A stretch of 64,000 nt of DNA from Lentzea waywayandensis (GTDB lineage: Bacteria; Actinomycetota; Actinomycetes; Mycobacteriales; Pseudonocardiaceae), in contig NZ_FOYL01000017.1 in the NCBI RefSeq assembly GCF_900115955.1, forward strand, positions 107,715 to 171,714, given 5' to 3'. Numbering within the stretch: position 1 is the first letter of the stretch; each line of letters starts with the position of its first letter. A program made the translations under genes and the position numbers. Of the stretch, positions 17,267 to 26,662 are shown piece after piece. The notes beneath the pieces were generated by a model, which did not search any database, had not been told where the DNA came from, and saw nothing but the letters and a program-made list of their open reading frames with translations.

Positions 17267-18098
17267 CCGCGCGAAGTGCGGCGAGGAACGCTTCGGGCTG
17301 TTCCAACGCCGGATCGTCACGAGCGTCGTCGATCACGTGCAACGGCCACCCGAACCGGGCGCTCGCCGCCTCGGCGACGGGCAACGGCATCCCCACGTCC
17401 TGGCGTCCCCAGATCAACGTCGTCGGCGCGGTGATGCGGTCGAGGTCCTCCGGCGGGATCGGCGCGGACATCCAGGCCATGCGCCGCATGGCGGTCCGCA
17501 CGCTGGGCGTCCGGAAGAACTCCAGCGCGTAGGCGGCGACCCGGTCGTAGGACTCGCCCATGTCGGCCCGCACCCGGTCGAGATCGGCGTAGCAGTAGTT
17601 CCGGAAGCTCTTGTCCAGCCGGCTTTCGGTCGGCCGCAGCATGACCCCGGCAAAGCTGATCATCATCCTCAGCGGTGGCCGGAACTTGCCGAGCCCATGG
17701 GCGTCCACCAGCACGAGCCGGTCGACGCGGTCGCCGTGCTCGGCGGCGAACCGGGCCACCAGGCCACCGGCCGGCCCCTTGCCGACGAGGATCGGGGTGC
17801 TGTCGCAGGTCTGCTCGATCAGCTCACCGAGCCACGTGAGCACCCGGCCTGCATCGACGCGACCGTCCGGGACCTCGGAAGCGCCGAGTCCGGGCAGGTC
17901 GGCCGTGACCACGCGGTGGGTCGCCACCAGATCCGGGATCAACCTCATCCAGATCGCGCCGAACTCGGTTTGCAGAAACAGGATCGGCCGCCCGGTGCCG
18001 CCCTCGATGACCGCGGTGGACACCCCGTGCACGGTGATCTTTCGCTCGGTGACGGGCAACCCGGCGACGAGCGACGCGCGGACGGAAGTACTCGACAT
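17256..18098 (-). CDS. Alpha/beta-hydrolase-fold protein lacking nucleophile and histidine
   Basis: 280 aa. The fold is clear: GGTGRPILFLQTEFGAIWMRLIPDL, then VVTADLPGLGASEVPD and the late TTLIWGRQDVGMPLPVAEA with the usual acid. The nucleophile elbow, normally GxSxG, reads VGKGPAGGLVARFA with no Ser, Cys or Asp. The catalytic His position, usually GH before LEqPeaF, reads DARDDPALEQPEAFLAAL. Two of three triad residues are gone, so it is probably a non-hydrolytic member. The ATG at 18098 is chosen for GGAGG 5 nt upstream (an in-frame TTG is at 18110). The HD-GYP/LuxR gene ends 40 bp upstream on the same strand. Confidence 0.75.
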   Translation of the reverse strand: MSSTSVRASLVAGLPVTERKITVHGVSTAVIEGGTGRPILFLQTEFGAIWMRLIPDLVATHRVVTADLPGLGASEVPDGRVDAGRVLTWLGELIEQTCDSTPILVGKGPAGGLVARFAAEHGDRVDRLVLVDAHGLGKFRPPLRMMISFAGVMLRPTESRLDKSFRNYCYADLDRVRADMGESYDRVAAYALEFFRTPSVRTAMRRMAWMSAPIPPEDLDRITAPTTLIWGRQDVGMPLPVAEAASARFGWPLHVIDDARDDPALEQPEAFLAALRAAMG

Positions 18099-18137
18099 GA
18101 TCGCCTCCAACGTCGGACCGTTCAGCTGACTCCGACG

Positions 18138-19706
18138 CTAGGAGCGATCGCGGTCGAGTCCCATCGGGAGTTCTCCCCACTCCACGAGTCCGTGCTGCAT
18201 GGCGAAAAGCGCGGCGCCCGCCCTCGTCCGGACACCGATCTTCCGGTAGGCGTTCTGGATGTGACGGTCGGCGGTCTTGACCGAGATCCGCAGGGCTCGG
18301 GCGACGTGCTTGGTCTGCATGCCACGGGCGAGCAGGCCGACGACCTCGGTCTCGCGGGCCGTCAGGCCACACGGCCGCTCGATGCGCGGCGCCCGCCGAC
18401 CGGCCGCCGCGAGCACGGCGTTGACCGCATCGGGATCCAACCGGCCCGCGCGGGCCTGCTCCCCCACCGTCTCGGCCGCCTGGTCCGGCGACATCGCGAC
18501 GCGATGCGGCCGTGGTTCGGTCATGGCGTGGAAGGCATCGGCGGCCGCGAGCAGTCGTCCGGGCATGCCGAGCGCCGAGGCCGAGGTACCGCGGTGGTAA
18601 CCGGAACCGTCGAGGCGTTCATGGTGGAAGGCCGCGATCGGGACGAGCGAGGCGAGGAACGGTGACCGGCTCAGGACGCGCTCGGTGTGATAGGCGTGCA
18701 ACCTGACCCGCTCCCAATCGTCGGGCGAGAGCGGCCCAGCGTGCTGCCACACGCGAACCGGCACGGCAACCCGTCCGACGTCGTGCACGAGCGCCGCGCG
18801 CCGCAGCGCCAGTGTCTCCGCGGCGCCGAGCCCGCACCGCGCACCAGCGCCCTCGGCCAGTGCGGCGACACCCGCCGAATGCCCGACCAGACAAGGCGAA
18901 ATCAGGTCGGCGAAGTCACCGATGGCACTCAGCGCGAGGTCGATCGCCTCCCCATCGAGAACGAGGTGCGGCCCCGGCTCGCTCGCGAGCGTCTGCGCCC
19001 ACACCGAGGCGTCCGGATCCATCGCCAACACCTTCCCCGCGTGATCCGCGAGCGGTAGGGCGACATCCGGGTCGAACGCGCCGCCCGCGCGTTCTCGCAT
19101 CACCTCGGCCGCGACGTCGTCGCCGGCGAGCATCTGTTGAAAGGCGGCGTCGCGAACCACCTGCACGATCCGCATCGGCAACGGAATCGCGTCGCCCTTG
19201 CGGTCCCAGCGGTCGTCGGAATGGGCGAACAGCTCGGTCACCGCGGCCGGGAGTCCAAGACGGCGGGTCAGCATCTGCGCCGCATCACAGTCGGCGGCCA
19301 CGACCCCCGGCAGCGCCCGCACCGCCCGGTACAGCCCGCGACTGGCCCGCACGACCCGGAAGCCGCCCGGTGGCGCCGCCACGGCTCGCAGCATCCCCAT
19401 GAGCGCGCGCGGCCGGCTGGCGAACCTGACCGGAGTGGCGTACGTCGTCAACGCGTCGTCGTCGGTGAAGAGCTCCAGGCCCGTCATCGAGTTCGCGGTG
19501 CACCCGACGTGGTACAGCAGCGACGCGTAGAAGGCCTGCGCCGCCGTCTCCCGGCCGACCCCGAGGACGTCGCACAGTCTCACCGACATGAGTGCGCCGC
19601 GCAGCCCGTGCTCGAGCGGCACCCCGATGCCCAGATCCGTCGCGAGAGACAACGCCGCGACGACGTCAGCCGTGCGGACCCCGTCCACCGGTGGCGGGTC
19701 GAGCAT
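18138..19706 (-). CDS. HD-GYP phosphohydrolase domain fused to LuxR-type HTH
   Basis: About 522 aa, cytoplasmic. Two helical HD-type halves: the first (residues about 1-200) lacks metal ligands; the second (about 260-430) has the HD-GYP signature HDVGRVAVPVRVW, HHERLDGSGYHRG and AAADAFHAMTEPRPHR. The C-terminal 65 residues are a GerE DNA-binding domain (GLTARETEVVGLLARGM, then LRISVKTADRHIQNAYRKIGV). This suggests transcription control coupled to a phosphohydrolase or to nucleotide binding, cyclic-di-GMP being the usual HD-GYP substrate. The start is uncertain: the ATG at 19706 lies 41 bp inside the upstream methyltransferase-like gene. Confidence 0.78.
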   Translation of the reverse strand: MLDPPPVDGVRTADVVAALSLATDLGIGVPLEHGLRGALMSVRLCDVLGVGRETAAQAFYASLLYHVGCTANSMTGLELFTDDDALTTYATPVRFASRPRALMGMLRAVAAPPGGFRVVRASRGLYRAVRALPGVVAADCDAAQMLTRRLGLPAAVTELFAHSDDRWDRKGDAIPLPMRIVQVVRDAAFQQMLAGDDVAAEVMRERAGGAFDPDVALPLADHAGKVLAMDPDASVWAQTLASEPGPHLVLDGEAIDLALSAIGDFADLISPCLVGHSAGVAALAEGAGARCGLGAAETLALRRAALVHDVGRVAVPVRVWQHAGPLSPDDWERVRLHAYHTERVLSRSPFLASLVPIAAFHHERLDGSGYHRGTSASALGMPGRLLAAADAFHAMTEPRPHRVAMSPDQAAETVGEQARAGRLDPDAVNAVLAAAGRRAPRIERPCGLTARETEVVGLLARGMQTKHVARALRISVKTADRHIQNAYRKIGVRTRAGAALFAMQHGLVEWGELPMGLDRDRS

Positions 19707-20163
19707 CCACCCACGGTACCGCAGGGAACCGCAGGTAGCGGGGCACGGCGGCCCGGTACGCGGCGAACTCCGCACCGAACGCCGCCTCGAGCGACCGTTC
19801 CTCCCGCGTGATCTCCCAGTGCACCCTGCCCGCCGCGGCGGGCAGGGTCAGCAACATCCACGCGGACCGCAGGCCGACACCGACCCCGAGGTGCAACAGG
19901 GCCCACGCCACGTACATGGGATTGCGGCTCACCGCATACGGACCCGCGGTCAGCAACCGGCCGGGCCGTTCCAGATCGACCTGCCCGGCGGCCGCCACGG
20001 ACCGTCCGATGAGGACCGCCGCGGCCGCGATCATCGCCGCGCCCGCCACCCGGCTCCCGGGAATGCTCCGGGGCCGCAGGCGGTGCAGTCCCACCAGGGC
20101 GGTGATCCCCAGCAGGTGGGCTTCGGGCAGCGGAACGTTGCCCGCTCGCCAGGCCACGGTCAT
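19666..20163 (-). CDS. Isoprenylcysteine carboxyl methyltransferase-like membrane protein
   Basis: 165 aa. Has the ICMT/PEMT end motif: GPYAVSRNPMYVAWALLHLG, followed by a hydrophobic segment and EERSLEAAFGAEFAAYRAAVPRYL. These bind SAM at the membrane face in the family. Bacterial members methylate unknown small or lipid substrates. The ATG at 20163 shares a base with the stop of the upstream frame (TGATG), a common coupling arrangement. The gene overlaps the HD-GYP gene by about 40 bp, so the two are probably translated from one mRNA. Confidence 0.78.
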   Translation of the reverse strand: MTVAWRAGNVPLPEAHLLGITALVGLHRLRPRSIPGSRVAGAAMIAAAAVLIGRSVAAAGQVDLERPGRLLTAGPYAVSRNPMYVAWALLHLGVGVGLRSAWMLLTLPAAAGRVHWEITREERSLEAAFGAEFAAYRAAVPRYLRFPAVPWVDARPATGGRGPHG

Positions 20164-20504
20164 CACCAAACGATAGCCACCGCGACACTCCCCGCAACCG
20201 CACCGCGATCGCGATCGTCCACGCGGCCGTGAGCAGATACCCGAGCGTCTCCCCCACGATGACGCCGAGCACGACGTTGAGCGTGTGGAACGTCGACGGG
20301 CCGGTCAGGTGCGGAACCACGAGCGCGCCACCGGAGCAATCCGACGACCTGCACGAATGCGGCCACCACCCCAAGCCACGCCGTGCTCCGGTCCAGCCGC
20401 CACGCAATCGGCGCCAGGAGGGCGGCGCCGAACGCCAGCAGCAGAAACTCTTGGCGCATGAGTGAGTTGACCAGCCTGGTGTTGCGTACATACCGGCAGC
20501 TCAC
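20163..20504 (-). pseudogene. DUF4386-type membrane protein, frameshifted fragment
   Basis: The first frame reads FLLLAFGAALLAPIAWRLD, then WLGVVAAFVQVVGLLRW. After a shift near 20335 a second frame continues with ALVVPHLTGPSTFHTLNVVL and GETLGYLLTAAWTIAIAVRL. Together they match the middle of the DUF4386 family (four or more helices with the pattern GLLRW...VP...GEtlGYlltaaWt). Both ends of the normal protein are missing, so it is not functional. Confidence 0.6.
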
Positions 20505-20822
20505 AGTGGTCTTGCGACCTGAGGCGATGGTGACCGGGCTGGTGCCGGCGTGGTTTTGCGGGCCTTCGGCCCGGCATAGCGGGTCCGGTCGTCACCGAAC
20601 TCGTTCTTGAAAGTTGATCCCGGCGCGGAGGTGAACGGCACAATCCCGCTGTGGAAGTGGATCGGCGACGAGCCCGCGACCACGTTCAGCTACTGACGAT
20701 GCTGCCGGTGACCAGCACGTCGGCAGGCCACGGCCGGGACGAACGCTCGGCCCTGTCGGGTTTGTGGTGCTGACCATCCTCGTGGGTGTTCCCTGCGAGG
20801 GAACACCCACGAGGAGTTCGCG
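20505..20822. other. 318-bp gap with no gene recognised
   Basis: Neither strand shows a reading frame with the local codon bias. The only clear structure is the hairpin at 20779-20813. Confidence 0.5.
20779..20813 (-). terminator. 15-bp perfect stem after secreted-protein gene
   Basis: CTCGTGGGTGTTCCC, TGCGA, GGGAACACCCACGAG. It starts 9 nt after the stop of the minus-strand secreted-protein gene, so it is a likely intrinsic terminator. No T-tract follows, as is common in actinomycetes. Confidence 0.7.
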
Positions 20823-21272
20823 TCAGGACTCGCCGAACGCCCTGCCGGAACAGATCGGGGTCTCGCCCGACTTCACCAGGCAGACCCGGATGGCCACCGG
20901 GGTGTTCTCCCCGATGTTGCCGCTCGCCCAGCCACTGCAGTAGGGCGACGCGTGGCCGCGAGTGTTGACGACGCGGTCGGTGTCCCAGGTCGCACCGGGG
21001 TTGACGTCCAGCTGGGTCTCGACGCCCCAGCCGTCCGCCAGCGTGTCGCAGGCCCGGATCGCGTCGCCGGGCACGCTGCCGTCCGGGTCGGCGTTGAAGT
21101 CGCCGTAACCCGCGAGGTCCGATCCTCGGTAGACGTTGATGCCGGCGTCGGCCGACTGGATGCCGAGCTCGAATCTCGCCTGCGACTCCGGGGCCGCGCT
21201 GGCTTGGCCGCCCACCAGCACCAGACCCATCGTGCTGGCCAGGACCGCGAGTGCCGTGAAGGTGCGCTTCAT
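20823..21272 (-). CDS. Small secreted protein
   Basis: 149 aa. The Sec signal peptide MKRTFTALAVLASTMGLVLVGG ends ASA, with predicted cleavage before APESQ. The mature 120 residues hold four cysteines (ACDTL, YCSGW, RVCLV, ICSGR), which probably form two disulfides, with many Gly and Asp. It resembles the small secreted proteins of unknown function common in actinomycetes and has no enzymatic motif. AAGGAAAACGG before the ATG serves as ribosome site. It lies 86 bp beyond the 3' end of the WD40 gene on the same strand and has its own terminator. Confidence 0.75.
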   Translation of the reverse strand: MKRTFTALAVLASTMGLVLVGGQASAAPESQARFELGIQSADAGINVYRGSDLAGYGDFNADPDGSVPGDAIRACDTLADGWGVETQLDVNPGATWDTDRVVNTRGHASPYCSGWASGNIGENTPVAIRVCLVKSGETPICSGRAFGES

Positions 21273-21358
21273 CCGTTTTCCTTCCGTAGAACGGGTTTGT
21301 GCACCGCCATTCGTAGGGGTCGCGGAGTTGTCCAGCAGCAGGTCACCGCCCTGGCCAA

Positions 21359-24300
21359 TCAACAGCGGCCAACGCGGGCGCCGCAGATGCGGGCGATCAC
21401 GGCCTCCGGGTCGAGGTCCCACCTGATCACGCGGGGGTCGGAGCCGGTGGACGCCAGGGTGTCGCCGTTGAACGCGACGGAGTTGACCGGACCGGTGTGG
21501 CCGGTCAACGTGGCCACCTGCTCGCGGGTTGCGGTGTCCCACAACGTGATCACCGTGTCGCTGCCGGCGACCGCGAGGAGCGTTCCGGTGCCGTTGAGCG
21601 CTAGTTCCCGCACCGCACCGCGTTGACCTGGCAGCGTCGCGCTCTGCTGGCGGGCCGCGACGTCCCAGAAGATCACCGCGCCACTGGCGTCCCCGGTGAC
21701 CAGCGTCCGGCCGTCGGGCGTGAACGCGATGTCCCGCAACGCGTTCCCGAGCTCACCTAGAACCGCGAGCTCACGGGAGTGCTCGACGTCCCAGAGCACG
21801 ATCCGCCCGTCGTTGCCCCCGGAGGCCAGCACCGTGCCGTCGGGGCTGAAGGCCAACGCCTCCACCTCGGCCGTGTGCGCGACCGGGAAGTTGCGCGGCG
21901 GCGCGTCGGAAGCCGGGTCCACCAGCCTGATCGTGCGATCGGCGCCGCCGGAGGCGACCACGTTCCCCGCCAGCACCAGGCTGGTCACCGGACCGTCGTG
22001 CTCAGCGATGGTGCGCACCGGCTTTCGCGACTCCAGGTCCCACGCGGTGACCGCGCCGTCCTCCCCCGCCGACACCAGGGTTCCGTCGGGGTGGAACGCG
22101 ACCGACTTCACCCTCGCGGGCGCGTCGAGTTCGGTGATCTGCGTCCCGGACGGGTCCCAGACCCTGATGGACCTGTCCGCGCCACCGGTCGCGATCCGCC
22201 CGTCGGCCGCCGTGGCGACACCGAACGGTGGAGCCGCATGTCCGGTGAACGCGGGCAAAGCGACCTGCCAGACGCTCACGCTGTCGTCGCCACCCGCCGC
22301 CAGCTTCGTCCCGTCAGGACTCAGCCCCGCCGCGAAGAAAGCCCCGGTGCGCGAGATCAGCCCGGTCAGCCAGCCGCCGCCGGGCACCGACCACCACCGC
22401 ACGCTGCCGTCGTCGGCCGCGGACATCAGCATCCGGCCGTCCGGTCCGAACCCGACGGACCTGATCCCCGCGGTGTGCCGCCGCAGGAAACTCGGCTCTC
22501 CCCCGGCCCGCAACACGACCTGGCTGTCCGCACCACCGCTGGCCAGCGCACCGCCATCCCTGCTCAGCGCCACCGCGAGCACCGGTCCGCGATGGTCCTG
22601 GTAGACCTGTTGCGCGCCCGTGGTCCGGTTGTGCACGAGCACGCCGTTCTGCCCCGCCACCGCGACCAGGTCACCGCCCAGCGCCACGTCGTGGACCTCG
22701 CCGAGGGAATGCGGGATCCGCAGCACCTCCCGAGCGCCTTCCCACAGGATGACCGTGCCGTCCTGCGACGCGGACGCCATCAGCCGGCCGTCGTCGCTGT
22801 AGGAGATGCTGTTGATCCTGCCGTGCGCCACGGGAAGGACGTGCGCGGCGGCGTTCGTGTTCAGGTCCCACAACACGATCTGCTCGTCTTCACCACCAGA
22901 GGCGAGCCCCGGAGCGGAAGGGTGGAACGCCAGCGCTCGCACCGGCTTCGAGTGCTGGGTCAACGCGATCGGCGCAGCGGTCCCGGAAGGCGAGCGGACC
23001 AGCACGGATCGGTCGTCCCCTGCGGACGCCAGCAGCGTGCCGTCCTGGTTGAACGCCACCGCCCGCACCGCACCGCGGTGATCCTTCAGTGTCACCCGCG
23101 GCGGTTTGTAGGCGGCGGTGCTCAGCAACGCACCGCGCGCCTCGATCGTCGGTGACGTGCGGAAAGCCTGCACGGCAAGGGCTTCCGCGGCGTCCGGCCA
23201 CGACCCGCTGAGGTCCTGGGCCTGCAACGCGAGCTGCCGGGACAACGCGACCTTCTCCCCGGCAACGGCGGCACGGCGCTGGACGACCGCCACACCCGTG
23301 ATCACCAGGCACGCCACCAGCAACGCGGCCAGGGCTTTGACGAGGGTGCGCAACCGCCGGGACTGCCGCCGGACGCCGGCACGTTCGGCGGTCTCGTGCG
23401 CCTCGCTCGCCGCGACGAACTCCCGTTCCAGCTGCGACAACGCGACCGGCGAGTCGGCGGCCAGCGACCGCGCGACCTCCAGCCGCACACCTCGGTACAC
23501 GGCACCGGAATCGCGGTCGACGGCGTCCCAGGCGTGCGCGGCCGTCGTGAGGTCCTGGTGCTGCTGAAGGCGTTCGCGGTCCTCCTCGAGCCACGTCCGC
23601 AGCCGCGGCCAGGCCCTGGTCAACGCCTCGTGCGCCAGCTCCACACTGCCGTCCGCAACGACCACGAGCCGCGCTGTGACCAGGGCGTTCAACGCCGGCC
23701 CCATCACCTCGTCCAGCGCGACCCGCCGCCGCAGGTCGTAGGCGCCCTGACCGGGCTGCACCAGCCGGAGCAGCAACGAACGAGCCGCGGCCTGATCAGC
23801 GGAACCCAGCTCCGTGAACGCCTGCTCGGCGGTGGCCGCGATCGCACCGGACACCCCGCCGCTCGCCTGGTACCCGGCCAGGGTGAGCCTGTTGTTCTCC
23901 CGTCTTCGCCACGTCTCCAGCAAGGCGTGGGACAGCAACGGCAAGGCGCCTGGCTGACCGTGCGCGTCGATCACCGCCGCCGACACCATGTCCGGTTCGA
24001 CCTTCAGCCCGGCGCAAGTGGCAGGCTCGACGACAACCCGCCGCAACTCCTCCGGCGTCATCGGCCCGACCAGCACCTGCGCGTCCCGCAGCGCGGTGAC
24101 CAGCGCGGGGATCACCGCACACCGGTCCAGGAAGTCGATCCGGCAGCCGATGACCACCTTGGCGTCACACGCCAACAACGCCGCGACGAACGCGTCGCGC
24201 TCGTTCGGGTCGGCGCACAGCGTGAACGTCTCCTCGAACTGGTCCACGACGACCAGTTCCGGCCGGTCCGCGGTCTTGGCCGTCAGCTCCCGCACCGGGT

Positions 24301-24796
24301 GGGCGGTCGGCGTCAGCACGACCGACGACAACGACAGCGAGGGCACCAGACCGGCCCCCAGCAACGACGACTTCCCCGATCCGGACGCCCCGAAAACCCC
24401 CAGGAACGACCGCTTCCCCACCTCCCCCACCAGATGCTCGACGAGTTCCTCGCGCCCGCGGAACAGCGACGCGTCCTCGGGCTGGAACGCCGCGAGCCCG
24501 AGATAGGGAGCGCTCTCGTCACCGGGCGCGAGGATCTCGGCGGCCACCTCCCGCCACTGCCGTTCCCAGTGCTCCGCATCCCCTTCGCAGGCTTCGACGT
24601 ACCCGAGCGTCACGGCCAGCGTCGGCAGTTGCGTGCCGCCCGCCGCCTCGGACAACGCCGTGGACGAGAAATGAGCCCTTCTGGACAACTCCCGGTAGCT
24701 CGGAGATCCGGCCTTCTCGCGCAGCAGGCGCAACTCCCACGCGAAGCGCTGGACCGGGCCTTCGTTCGGGTCGAGCGGACGTTCTGGCCGTCCCAC
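21359..24796 (-). CDS. XRE HTH-nSTAND NTPase-WD40 protein
   Basis: 1145 aa. Residues about 12-70 form an XRE-like helix-turn-helix (SYRELSRRAHFSSTALSEAA). Residues about 95-430 form a STAND-class NTPase: Walker A in GVFGASGSGKSSLLGAG, Walker B-like ELVVVDQFEETFTLC, then the GALPLLSHALLETW helix typical of nSTAND1. A membrane-like helix lies near 490-510 (LVKALAALLVACLVITG). From about residue 568 to the end run some 14 WD40 repeats (for example VAFNQDGTLLASAGDDRSV). Such proteins act as signalling or self-defence switches; the trigger is unknown. The GTG at 24796 has GAGGAG 6 nt upstream. Divergent from a secreted-protein gene 70 bp away. Confidence 0.85.
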   Translation of the reverse strand: MGRPERPLDPNEGPVQRFAWELRLLREKAGSPSYRELSRRAHFSSTALSEAAGGTQLPTLAVTLGYVEACEGDAEHWERQWREVAAEILAPGDESAPYLGLAAFQPEDASLFRGREELVEHLVGEVGKRSFLGVFGASGSGKSSLLGAGLVPSLSLSSVVLTPTAHPVRELTAKTADRPELVVVDQFEETFTLCADPNERDAFVAALLACDAKVVIGCRIDFLDRCAVIPALVTALRDAQVLVGPMTPEELRRVVVEPATCAGLKVEPDMVSAAVIDAHGQPGALPLLSHALLETWRRRENNRLTLAGYQASGGVSGAIAATAEQAFTELGSADQAAARSLLLRLVQPGQGAYDLRRRVALDEVMGPALNALVTARLVVVADGSVELAHEALTRAWPRLRTWLEEDRERLQQHQDLTTAAHAWDAVDRDSGAVYRGVRLEVARSLAADSPVALSQLEREFVAASEAHETAERAGVRRQSRRLRTLVKALAALLVACLVITGVAVVQRRAAVAGEKVALSRQLALQAQDLSGSWPDAAEALAVQAFRTSPTIEARGALLSTAAYKPPRVTLKDHRGAVRAVAFNQDGTLLASAGDDRSVLVRSPSGTAAPIALTQHSKPVRALAFHPSAPGLASGGEDEQIVLWDLNTNAAAHVLPVAHGRINSISYSDDGRLMASASQDGTVILWEGAREVLRIPHSLGEVHDVALGGDLVAVAGQNGVLVHNRTTGAQQVYQDHRGPVLAVALSRDGGALASGGADSQVVLRAGGEPSFLRRHTAGIRSVGFGPDGRMLMSAADDGSVRWWSVPGGGWLTGLISRTGAFFAAGLSPDGTKLAAGGDDSVSVWQVALPAFTGHAAPPFGVATAADGRIATGGADRSIRVWDPSGTQITELDAPARVKSVAFHPDGTLVSAGEDGAVTAWDLESRKPVRTIAEHDGPVTSLVLAGNVVASGGADRTIRLVDPASDAPPRNFPVAHTAEVEALAFSPDGTVLASGGNDGRIVLWDVEHSRELAVLGELGNALRDIAFTPDGRTLVTGDASGAVIFWDVAARQQSATLPGQRGAVRELALNGTGTLLAVAGSDTVITLWDTATREQVATLTGHTGPVNSVAFNGDTLASTGSDPRVIRWDLDPEAVIARICGARVGRC

Positions 24797-24866
24797 CCGC
24801 ACCTCCTCTGTTCGACTGCGAATGATTGTCCTGACCGATCAACCGTTGCTGGACAACTCCCTCCGG

Positions 24867-26138
24867 ATGAACGTGGACGCCGTGAAACGACTCGGGTTCA
24901 TCGTCGCGATGTTGTTGCTGGCAGCGGGCACACCGGCCGCAGCAGCGCCCAACCAGATCACGGAACGGGACGGTTCCGCGTTCTCGCTCACGCCGGACTG
25001 GTCACTGGACACGCAGGCCGCCGGGCTCGCGTCCACGCTCGGTTCGCGCCTGCCGGTGTCGGACGTGCTGGCGGCGGCCAACCGGTCCACGAACGACTGC
25101 TCCACCAGTCGCAAGCAGGCTCAGCCGGAGTTCTACGACCGCACGGACATCCCGTTGCAAGCAAACCAGATCCTGCACAGCAGCGACCGGTTCTGCTGGG
25201 ACGACAGCGACAGCAAGGTGTCCTACTGGGTGCCTCAGGGCGTGACCGGATCGTCCGACGCGGACGATGACGGCCAGTGGGGACCGAACAAGGTCATGGC
25301 CGTGAGTTGGCACTACGACACCGGGAAGGCAGGGACGCAGACGGACCACGGGGCGCGGCTGTCGCTGGTGGACCGGGTGAGCGGCAAGTACCGGCACGTG
25401 CTGCTGGTGGAGCCGACCAGCTCGTCGAACTTCCGGGCGGTGCCGATCCACGCGGGCGGCCTGGCGTGGTTGGGGCGCTACCTTTACGTCGCGGACACCT
25501 CGCGCGGACTGCGGGTGTTCGACATGGAACGCGTGCTGGAGGTGGCCACCGACCAGGACGACGTGATCGGCAAGAGCGGCAGCAAGTACTACGCCTACGG
25601 CTACCGTTACGTCGTACCGCAGGTGGCAACGTACCGGCAGGCGATCACGCCGCCGTCCCCGTGCGTGCCCCAGCCCAACGCGCTGTGCTACTCCTCGCTG
25701 GCGCTGGACCGCAGCACGACGCCGGACACGCTGGTCGTCGGTGAGTACCGGGACGGCCGCAGCACCGACCTGTCCATCGACGGCGGCCGCGTCGTGCACT
25801 ACGACGTCGACGCGTCCACCCGCAAACTCGCGGTGTCCTCGGGCAAGGCCGTGCCGAGCAGGGCGGTGACCACGCCGAAGAGCAACGTCCAGGGCGCGCA
25901 GACGTGGCAGGGCGAGTACTACCTGGGCCGCAGCTCGGCCGACAAGCACAGTTTCATGTTCGCCGGATCTGCGGACATGAACACCTACAGCTGGGCGGTC
26001 GGCGGTGAGGACCTCTACTACGAGCATGGCAGCGGGCTGCTGTGGACGGCCACCGAGCACGCCTTCAACGCAGCGGACACGTTGATCGACAAGCGGATCG
26101 TGTTCGCCGTCCCGCTCGCCGGGATCGCTCCGCGCTGA
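24867..26138 (+). CDS. Secreted protein of unknown function
   Basis: 423 aa. Signal peptide (KRLGFIVAMLLLAAGTPAAAA) with cleavage likely after AAA. The mature part has blocks that look like a beta-propeller or lectin-like repeat (RYLYVADTSRGLRVFDMERV, GGRVVHYDVDASTRKLAV, MNTYSWAVGGEDLYYEHGSG) and four to six cysteines, so an extracellular beta-propeller is possible. I do not recognise an enzyme. The ATG at 24867 lacks a good ribosome site; an in-frame GTG at 24882 is possible. Terminated by the hairpin at 26188. Confidence 0.65.
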   Translation: MNVDAVKRLGFIVAMLLLAAGTPAAAAPNQITERDGSAFSLTPDWSLDTQAAGLASTLGSRLPVSDVLAAANRSTNDCSTSRKQAQPEFYDRTDIPLQANQILHSSDRFCWDDSDSKVSYWVPQGVTGSSDADDDGQWGPNKVMAVSWHYDTGKAGTQTDHGARLSLVDRVSGKYRHVLLVEPTSSSNFRAVPIHAGGLAWLGRYLYVADTSRGLRVFDMERVLEVATDQDDVIGKSGSKYYAYGYRYVVPQVATYRQAITPPSPCVPQPNALCYSSLALDRSTTPDTLVVGEYRDGRSTDLSIDGGRVVHYDVDASTRKLAVSSGKAVPSRAVTTPKSNVQGAQTWQGEYYLGRSSADKHSFMFAGSADMNTYSWAVGGEDLYYEHGSGLLWTATEHAFNAADTLIDKRIVFAVPLAGIAPR

Positions 26139-26187
26139 TGCCGGGACTGGCCGTGCTGGCCGTCGGCACGTTCGTACGGTGATGACG

Positions 26188-26221
26188 GCCGGGGCCGCCT
26201 TCACGAGGAAGCGGCCCCGGC
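26188..26221 (+). terminator. 11-bp GC stem after secreted-protein gene
   Basis: GCCGGGGCCGC, a 12-nt loop, GCGGCCCCGGC, 50 bp downstream of the stop at 26138. Positioned as its terminator. The rest of the gap to the IS fragment at 26388 shows no gene. Confidence 0.6.
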
Positions 26222-26387
26222 TCTGTCGTCATGACGCCAGGGGCTTGTCCCCCTGCACGCCTCACACGGCGAACTGGTTGCGCACGAACCACTGCCCCGT
26301 CGACGGACGCCACACTGTCAGGTCAAGGTGTCTGACACCGCGCAAGGGAATGCGACGAGCGCGTCAGCCCGTGTTGTTGGACGGCCC

Positions 26388-26662
26388 TGCGCGTGCCGAA
26401 AACCGCATCCACGCAGGTCAAGCGGGACGATGGCCCTCGTGGATGACTCCGCCTCGACGGACCTGGCGATCTATGACGAGGCATTCAATCCGGCCAGGTT
26501 CAAGAGACTGAGGCCGTGCCCGCAGGGGTGCTTCGGCGGCCAGTGATCTACGTGCGGTGCTCGTTGTAGCGCCGCTCGCACTCACCGCGTTCCACAGGGC
26601 AATCTGATTCCAGATCGGCCTGCGGTCCTATAGTTCATTGCGAAAAATCTTGGCCTCAGTCG
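26388..26662. mobile_element. IS-A left-end fragment, second copy of the same truncation
   Basis: Matches the terminal part of intact IS-A (GCGTGCCGAAAACCGCATCC, then the tail codons of the transposase) and stops at CAGTCG (26657-26662), the same base as the fragment at 5522-5799. Recombinase-side sequence follows immediately. The coding part is frameshifted. Confidence 0.8.
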
